A stretch of DNA of 10,390 bases from an uncultured Porphyromonadaceae bacterium (GTDB lineage: Bacteria > Bacteroidota > Bacteroidia > Bacteroidales > Muribaculaceae). The notes beneath the pieces were generated by a model. It was not told where the DNA came from. It searched no databases and saw only the letters and a program-made list of their open reading frames with translations. Positions 6,442-10,390 of this stretch are shown piece by piece; within the stretch, counting starts at the first letter, position 1, and every line of letters begins with the position of its first letter. The stretch is taken from the NCBI GenBank assembly GCA_947175715.1, contig CAMWOD010000018.1, positions 1 to 10,390 on the forward strand, written 5' to 3'. Position numbers and translations under genes: made by a program.

Positions 6442-6449
6442 TAAATTCG
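6442..6449 (+). promoter_or_regulatory. possible -7 element for the penicillin-binding protein gene
   Basis: TAAATTCG fits TAnnTTYG, 28 bases before the ATG. The expected -33 position (about 6419-6422) has no TTG, so only half of the promoter is supported. The 120-base gap after the PP2C gene makes a separate promoter reasonable. Confidence 0.35.
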
Positions 6450-6476
6450 CGAGGTTTAAAACCATAATTTCATTAT

Positions 6477-8867
6477 ATGGAAGAAGTTGACAAAGAAATA
6501 CAGCCAAAGCCCAAGAAAGGACGCATCCGTAAGATATTGGTTATCTTGTGGGTAGCATTCGTGTGCCTTATCGGAGCTATAGGTGTGTTCTTCATAATGA
6601 TATATAATGGCCTCATAGGATATATGCCCGAAGTAGAGGAACTGAAGAATCCTAAAGACAAGTTCGCATCAGTACTCTATACAGCCGATGGGGTGGAAAT
6701 GGGCCGCTACTATGACCCCCGAACCGGCAACCGTGTATATGCCGACTTCGATGAGATTTCACCATATGTGGTTGATGCGCTGGTATCAACCGAGGACTCC
6801 CGATACTTCGACCACTCAGGTATCGACATGCGTGCCATGGGCCGCGTATTCTTCAAAACCATGCTTATGCGCCAGAAGAACGCCGGCGGTGGCTCAACGA
6901 TCACCCAACAGCTCGCCAAGCAGCTGTACTCACCGCCCAGCGAGGGCTTCATGGACCGTGCTTTGCAAAAGCCCATCGAATGGATGATTGCCGTAAAGCT
7001 TGAGCGTCTGTACTCAAAAGATGAGATTCTGAAAATGTATCTCAATCAGTTTGACTTCCTCAACAATGCCGTGGGTATACGCTCGGCCGCACAGGTTTAC
7101 TTCGGCAAAGACCCCAAGGATCTCAACATCCAGGAGTCGGCCACACTCGTGGGCATGGTGAAAAATCCCGCCATATACAACCCTTTGCGCAATCTCGAGG
7201 GAACACGTCAGCGCCGCAATGTGGTGCTCGAGCAGATGTATAAGGCCGACAAAATCACCAAGGCTGAGCTTGACTCACTGCAACAGCTATCACTTGAGCT
7301 CAACTACCACCGTGTTGACCACAAGGAGGGTATCGCCCCCTATTTCCGCACCGAGCTCAAGCGCGTGCTCACCGCCAAGAAGCCCGTACTCTCCAATTAC
7401 TTGAAGCAAGGGTATTCACGCCAGCGGTTTGTCGACGACTCAATAGCCTGGGCCACCAACCCTCTTTTCGGATGGATTGAGAAAAATCCTAAACCCGACG
7501 GCACGAAATACAACCTCTATACCGACGGCCTGAAGATATACACCTCAATCGACTCGCGCATGCAGCGTTACGCCGAAGAAGCCGTGACCGAGCATCTGAG
7601 TGACCTGCAGAAACGCTTTTTCAAGGAGAAAAAAGGCACGAGAGGCGCACCCTACTCCACCAACCGCAACGAGATATCGCAGCAGCAGGTCGACCAGCTG
7701 ATAATCAATGCGATGAAGCAGTCCGACCGCTACATAACGCTGAAACGCGCCGGCATGAAGCATGAGGATATAATGAAGACATTCGACGTGCCGCGCAAGA
7801 TGGAAGTATTCACCTACGAGGGTCTCAAAGACACCACTATGACACCGCGCGACTCAGTGCTTTATCAGAAGCACTTCCTGCGTGCCGGATTCATGTCGAT
7901 GGACTCGCGCAGCGGTGAGGTGAAAGCGTATGTCGGAGGTCCCGATTTCCACTTCTTCCAGTACGATATGGTGTCGACCGGTCGCCGACAGATCGGTTCA
8001 ACAATCAAGCCATTCCTATACACCTATGCGATGGAGGAGGACTTCACCCCCTGCGACGTGTTCCTCAACTCACAGCCCACTCTCTACGACGAAGCCGGAC
8101 GCCCATGGTCGCCACGCAACTCAGGTTCGGCACGTGTAGGAGAGATGGTCGACCTTTACTGGGCCCTTACCAACTCCAACAACTGGATTTCAGCCCGCCT
8201 GATGAATGAGCTAAGCCCATCTCAGCTGGTACGCAATATGCACACCCTCGGTATAACCAACGAGAAGATCGACCCCGTAATCTCGCTGTGCCTCGGTCCG
8301 TGCGAAGTATCGGTCAAAGAAATGGTAACGGCCTACTCGGCATTCTCCAACAAGGGCCTTAAAGTCGACCCGATATACGTCACAGCAATTGCCGACGCCA
8401 ATGGCAACGTAATAGCTGAATTCACACCCGAATACACTCAGGCCATCAGCGAAAACGCATATTATAAGATGCTTTCGATGCTCCGCAGCGTCGTCAACAA
8501 CGGTACGGGCAGTCGTCTGCGCCGCAATTTCAACATCAAGGCCGACATGGGTGGCAAGACCGGAACTACCAACTTCAATGCCGACGGCTGGTTTATGGGC
8601 TTCACACCTCAACTCGTGTCAGGCACATGGGTGGGTGGCGACGAGCGCTACATCCACTTCAACAACATGCGCGATGGCCAGGGAGCAGAAATGGGCCTGC
8701 CAATCTATGGCAAATTCATAAAGAAGGTATATGCCGACCCGACACTCCCCTACGACGAGGATGCAAAATTTGAAATCCCCCTCAACTTCAACCCATGTTA
8801 CCGCGAATATTTCGGCGAAACAGCATCAGAAGAGCCCGAGGAGTCTATAGAAAATGTATTCGATTGA
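6477..8867 (+). CDS. class A penicillin-binding protein (PBP1A type): glycosyltransferase and transpeptidase
   Basis: This 796-residue enzyme polymerises and crosslinks peptidoglycan in the periplasm. A short basic cytoplasmic tail is followed by a membrane helix at about 19-43. The glycosyltransferase 51 domain (about 65-240) has STEDSRYFDHSGID at 104-117 with catalytic Glu106, and GGGSTITQQLAKQL at 137-150. The transpeptidase domain (about 460-735) has the three active-site motifs: STIK at 508-511 with nucleophile Ser508, SNN at 567-569, and KTGT at 694-697. Length and architecture are normal for Bacteroidetes PBP1A proteins. It lies 120 bases after the phosphatase gene and 10 before tadA, so it is probably co-transcribed with tadA. 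Whether it is functionally tied to the cluster upstream is unclear; it is probably an ordinary housekeeping neighbour. The symbol could equally be ponA or pbp1A by local convention. Confidence 0.95.
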   Translation: MEEVDKEIQPKPKKGRIRKILVILWVAFVCLIGAIGVFFIMIYNGLIGYMPEVEELKNPKDKFASVLYTADGVEMGRYYDPRTGNRVYADFDEISPYVVDALVSTEDSRYFDHSGIDMRAMGRVFFKTMLMRQKNAGGGSTITQQLAKQLYSPPSEGFMDRALQKPIEWMIAVKLERLYSKDEILKMYLNQFDFLNNAVGIRSAAQVYFGKDPKDLNIQESATLVGMVKNPAIYNPLRNLEGTRQRRNVVLEQMYKADKITKAELDSLQQLSLELNYHRVDHKEGIAPYFRTELKRVLTAKKPVLSNYLKQGYSRQRFVDDSIAWATNPLFGWIEKNPKPDGTKYNLYTDGLKIYTSIDSRMQRYAEEAVTEHLSDLQKRFFKEKKGTRGAPYSTNRNEISQQQVDQLIINAMKQSDRYITLKRAGMKHEDIMKTFDVPRKMEVFTYEGLKDTTMTPRDSVLYQKHFLRAGFMSMDSRSGEVKAYVGGPDFHFFQYDMVSTGRRQIGSTIKPFLYTYAMEEDFTPCDVFLNSQPTLYDEAGRPWSPRNSGSARVGEMVDLYWALTNSNNWISARLMNELSPSQLVRNMHTLGITNEKIDPVISLCLGPCEVSVKEMVTAYSAFSNKGLKVDPIYVTAIADANGNVIAEFTPEYTQAISENAYYKMLSMLRSVVNNGTGSRLRRNFNIKADMGGKTGTTNFNADGWFMGFTPQLVSGTWVGGDERYIHFNNMRDGQGAEMGLPIYGKFIKKVYADPTLPYDEDAKFEIPLNFNPCYREYFGETASEEPEESIENVFD

Positions 8868-8877
8868 ATCACAAGCC

Positions 8878-9312
8878 ATGAATGATGAGCGATGGATGCG
8901 GGCGGCCCTACGTGAAGCCCAGCGTGCCTTCGACTCCAACGAGATACCCATCGGCGCCGTTATAGTGTGCGACGACCTCATAGTAGGCCGAGGCCACAAC
9001 CTCACCGAGGCTTTGGCCGATGTCACCGCCCACGCCGAGATGCAAGCCATCACAGCCGCCTCGCAGTCGCTCGGCGGAAAATACCTGCAGCAATGCACTC
9101 TCTATGTCACCGTAGAGCCATGCCTGATGTGTGCCGGGGCGCTCGCCTGGGCCCAGATAGGGAGAGTGGTTTATGGCGCTGGCGACCCTAAGCGAGGTTA
9201 TTCCACATATACAACTCGCTCCCCCTTTCATCCCCGTACACAAGTAGTAGGTGGAGTGCTCGCCGACGAATGTGCCCATCTGATGCAAGCCTTCTTCCTG
9301 CCTCGCCGTTGA
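8878..9312 (+). CDS. tadA: tRNA-specific adenosine deaminase TadA
   Basis: This 144-residue enzyme deaminates adenosine to inosine at the wobble position (A34) of the ACG-reading arginine tRNA, allowing it to decode several codons. The zinc-deaminase signature is complete: HAE at 52-54, where His52 binds zinc and Glu54 shuttles the proton, and PCLMCAGA at 81-88, where Cys82 and Cys85 bind zinc. NEIPIGAVIV at 21-30 and RVVYGAGDPKRG at 96-107 are typical of the family. I chose the ATG at 8878 (MNDERWMRAAL) because TadA proteins normally start just before this helix. An in-frame ATG at 8854 would add eight residues and overlap the penicillin-binding protein gene by 14 bases. The gene follows that gene by 10 bases and probably shares its transcript. 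Confidence 0.94.
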   Translation: MNDERWMRAALREAQRAFDSNEIPIGAVIVCDDLIVGRGHNLTEALADVTAHAEMQAITAASQSLGGKYLQQCTLYVTVEPCLMCAGALAWAQIGRVVYGAGDPKRGYSTYTTRSPFHPRTQVVGGVLADECAHLMQAFFLPRR

Positions 9313-9340
9313 CACATCACTGTAGTGCATTAAAACGAAA

Positions 9341-9375
9341 TCGGCACCAATCCTCCTGATGGAGATTGGTGCCGA
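9341..9375 (-). terminator. rho-independent terminator between tadA and rpmA
   Basis: TCGGCACCAATC at 9341-9352 pairs perfectly with GATTGGTGCCGA at 9364-9375; TCC and GGA may extend the stem with one bulged base. On the minus strand the stem is followed by TTTCGTTTT, a fair U-tract, so it best terminates the ribosomal protein transcript. On the plus strand the sequence after the stem is not U-rich, so termination of tadA there would be weaker. Confidence 0.85.
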
Positions 9376-9403
9376 AATTCGGTTGCGATGCGTTAACTAT
9401 CGA

Positions 9404-9664
9404 TTAAGCTTCGAGAGGCTTCACGCTGATGAACTTGCGGCCATTCTTGCCTTCAGTAAACACCACGGTGCCGTCGATCAATGCGTAGATAGTGTGATCC
9501 TTACCAAGACCTACATTCAGGCCAGGGTGATGCACAGTACCGCGCTGACGCTTAATGATATTGCCAGCTTTGGCAAATTGTCCACCGAAAATCTTAACTC
9601 CGAGTCGTTTGCTTTCTGACTCACGGCCGTTCTTCGAACTACCTACACCTTTTTTATGTGCCAT
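9404..9664 (-). CDS. rpmA: 50S ribosomal protein L27
   Basis: This 86-residue protein of the large ribosomal subunit lies near the peptidyl-transferase centre through its flexible N-terminus. It starts MAHKKGVGSSKNGRES, the normal L27 N-terminus without the cleavable extension found in Firmicutes, and continues with the conserved KRLGVK, GQFAKAGNIIKRQRGT, HHPGLNVGLGKDHTIYAL and DGTVVF segments. Length is standard. It is the second gene of the rplU-rpmA pair, 23 bases after rplU, and ends just before a strong terminator. Confidence 0.98.
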   Translation of the reverse strand: MAHKKGVGSSKNGRESESKRLGVKIFGGQFAKAGNIIKRQRGTVHHPGLNVGLGKDHTIYALIDGTVVFTEGKNGRKFISVKPLEA

Positions 9665-9687
9665 TTCTACTACAGATTTTAAGTGGG

Positions 9688-10008
9688 TTATGCAATTACG
9701 TCCTTAATCACAACTTGGGTAAAGTATTGGCGATGGCCGTTTTTGCGGCGGTAACCTTTACGACGTTTCTTTTTGAAAACGATTACCTTATCACCTTTTA
9801 CGAGGGGACGCTTCACCTCGCATACTACCTTAGCGCCTTCAACTGTGGGGGCGCCAACCTTTACTGCGCCATCGGCTTCGGCCAACAGCACACGGTCGAA
9901 TTCAACTGTCTCACCTTCCTTCACCTGGTCGCCGAGATAGTGAACATACAAGAACTTGTCCTTTTCAGCCTTGAACTGTTGTCCTTGGATTTCTACGATT
10001 ACGTACAT
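9688..10008 (-). CDS. rplU: 50S ribosomal protein L21
   Basis: This 106-residue protein of the large ribosomal subunit binds 23S rRNA. It starts MYVIVEIQGQQFKAEKDKFLYV, with the usual L21 opening, and contains GDQVKEGETVEFDRVLL, the GAPTVEGAKVVCEV strand, and the basic rRNA-binding stretch FKKKRRKGYRRKNGHRQ near the C-terminus. Length is normal. It is the first gene of a two-gene ribosomal operon with rpmA. A promoter and a GC-rich leader lie upstream on the same strand. Confidence 0.98.
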   Translation of the reverse strand: MYVIVEIQGQQFKAEKDKFLYVHYLGDQVKEGETVEFDRVLLAEADGAVKVGAPTVEGAKVVCEVKRPLVKGDKVIVFKKKRRKGYRRKNGHRQYFTQVVIKDVIA

Positions 10009-10098
10009 CTTATTGATGGTTTATAACGGTTACTCCGTCGGGCGGAAGGCCTCTATCGGCTGGCCCACACTTACCTCATAGCCCGGTGCGGAAAAATT
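10009..10098 (-). promoter_or_regulatory. structured 5' leader of rplU, possible autoregulatory element
   Basis: From the predicted start near 10098 to the ATG, the leader is about 90 bases and locally GC-rich in AT-rich surroundings. On the minus strand, CGGGC (from 10085-10081) can pair with GCCCG (from 10043-10039), enclosing GGCC/GGCC (10065-10062 with 10051-10048). Many ribosomal operons have leaders bound by one of their own proteins; that this one does so is inference. Confidence 0.4.
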
Positions 10099-10104
10099 AG
10101 CCCA

Positions 10105-10135
10105 CAAAATTACATATTTTTTATTTCACACACAA
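10105..10135 (-). promoter_or_regulatory. Bacteroidetes promoter for rplU-rpmA
   Basis: On the minus strand the -7 element TAATTTTG lies at 10112-10105 and matches TAnnTTTG exactly. TTGT at 10135-10132 serves as the -33 element after a 19-bp spacer. The predicted start is near 10098. Confidence 0.65.
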
Positions 10136-10199
10136 CACCCATCCCACTTTTTTCAATCATAATCCCGATAAATCGCATGATGCATTATTAAGATAAAGC

Positions 10200-10229
10200 A
10201 ATTTAAGAGAATTTACAAGAATTTATGAG
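10200..10229. repeat. three tandem 10-bp repeats upstream of the right-edge promoter
   Basis: AATTTAAGAG, AATTTACAAG and AATTTATGAG follow each other directly, with differences confined to the seventh and eighth positions. They end eight bases before the -33 element of the promoter at 10237-10267. The helical-turn period suggests a protein-binding or curved upstream element; this is inference. Confidence 0.65.
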
Positions 10230-10236
10230 TGAGAAG

Positions 10237-10267
10237 TTGGTTGTTTTATGGATAATAATTATTTTTG
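10237..10267 (+). promoter_or_regulatory. Bacteroidetes promoter for a gene beyond the right edge
   Basis: TTGG at 10237-10240, a 19-bp spacer and TATTTTTG at 10260-10267 match the consensus. Transcription would start near 10274 and run off the window. It is divergent from rplU. Confidence 0.7.
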
Positions 10268-10273
10268 CACTTT

Positions 10274-10390
10274 AAGAGCCTGACTCCCAATATTTGTCAA
10301 ATTCAGGGCGGTCGAGGCATTTGGAACAGAAAGCATAGAGAAGTAACTAACGCAACACGACTATCGCCAACTGTGGAGACACCACATTAT
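10274..10390 (+). other. leader of a rightward transcript, no gene visible
   Basis: At least 117 bases downstream of the promoter contain no convincing reading frame. Possible hairpins are CCTGA at 10279-10283 with TCAGG at 10303-10307, and TGTGG at 10372-10376 with CCACA at 10382-10386 around a five-base loop. It may be a long leader or the start of a non-coding RNA cut by the window end. Confidence 0.35.

Noticed and set aside
8854..8877. Earlier ATG for tadA
   Set aside because: It adds eight residues outside the usual TadA start and overlaps the penicillin-binding protein gene; possible but less likely.
8908..9330. 140-residue minus-strand open frame
   Set aside because: It is antisense to tadA, whose catalytic motifs are unambiguous.
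9658..10026. 122-residue plus-strand open frame
   Set aside because: It is antisense to rplU, which is a clear L21.

Overview
The window looks like chromosomal DNA of a gut-type Bacteroidales bacterium, possibly Muribaculaceae-like; the family is a guess from protein flavour and moderate GC. Three promoters match the Bacteroidetes pattern TTTG/TTG - 19 bp - TAnnTTTG (1599-1629, 10237-10267 and, on the minus strand, 10105-10135), with a fourth probable one at 257-287. Start codons have A-rich leaders rather than strong Shine-Dalgarno sites, which also fits Bacteroidetes.

Layout. 1-350 is non-coding, with short tandem repeats in inverted orientation and a likely promoter. 351-6356 is a same-strand cluster of seven genes: a stand-alone LytTR DNA-binding protein; an FHA protein with two membrane helices and a C-terminal zinc ribbon; two related membrane proteins with acidic linkers and a calcium-loop-like C-terminal domain; a secreted caspase-fold (C14) peptidase whose start overlaps the end of the previous gene; a soluble zinc ribbon-FHA protein; and a PP2C phosphatase anchored by one membrane helix. 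6477-9312 holds housekeeping genes: a class A penicillin-binding protein (PBP1A type) and tRNA adenosine deaminase tadA. 9404-10008 on the minus strand is the ribosomal pair rplU-rpmA, with a strong terminator facing tadA and a structured leader upstream. 10136-10390 holds a divergent promoter whose gene lies beyond the right edge.

How the cluster may work (inference). FHA domains read phosphothreonine, PP2C removes it, and the second membrane protein has two copies of ENT[I/V]FD at its cytoplasmic N-terminus, which fit the pT-x-x-D motif that FHA domains bind. No Ser/Thr kinase is present in the window. The parts suggest a phosphothreonine-controlled envelope system in which cytoplasmic phosphorylation of a membrane protein is linked to a periplasmic calcium-loop domain and a periplasmic caspase-like protease. 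I do not recognise it as a named system, and this is the region most worth a second look.
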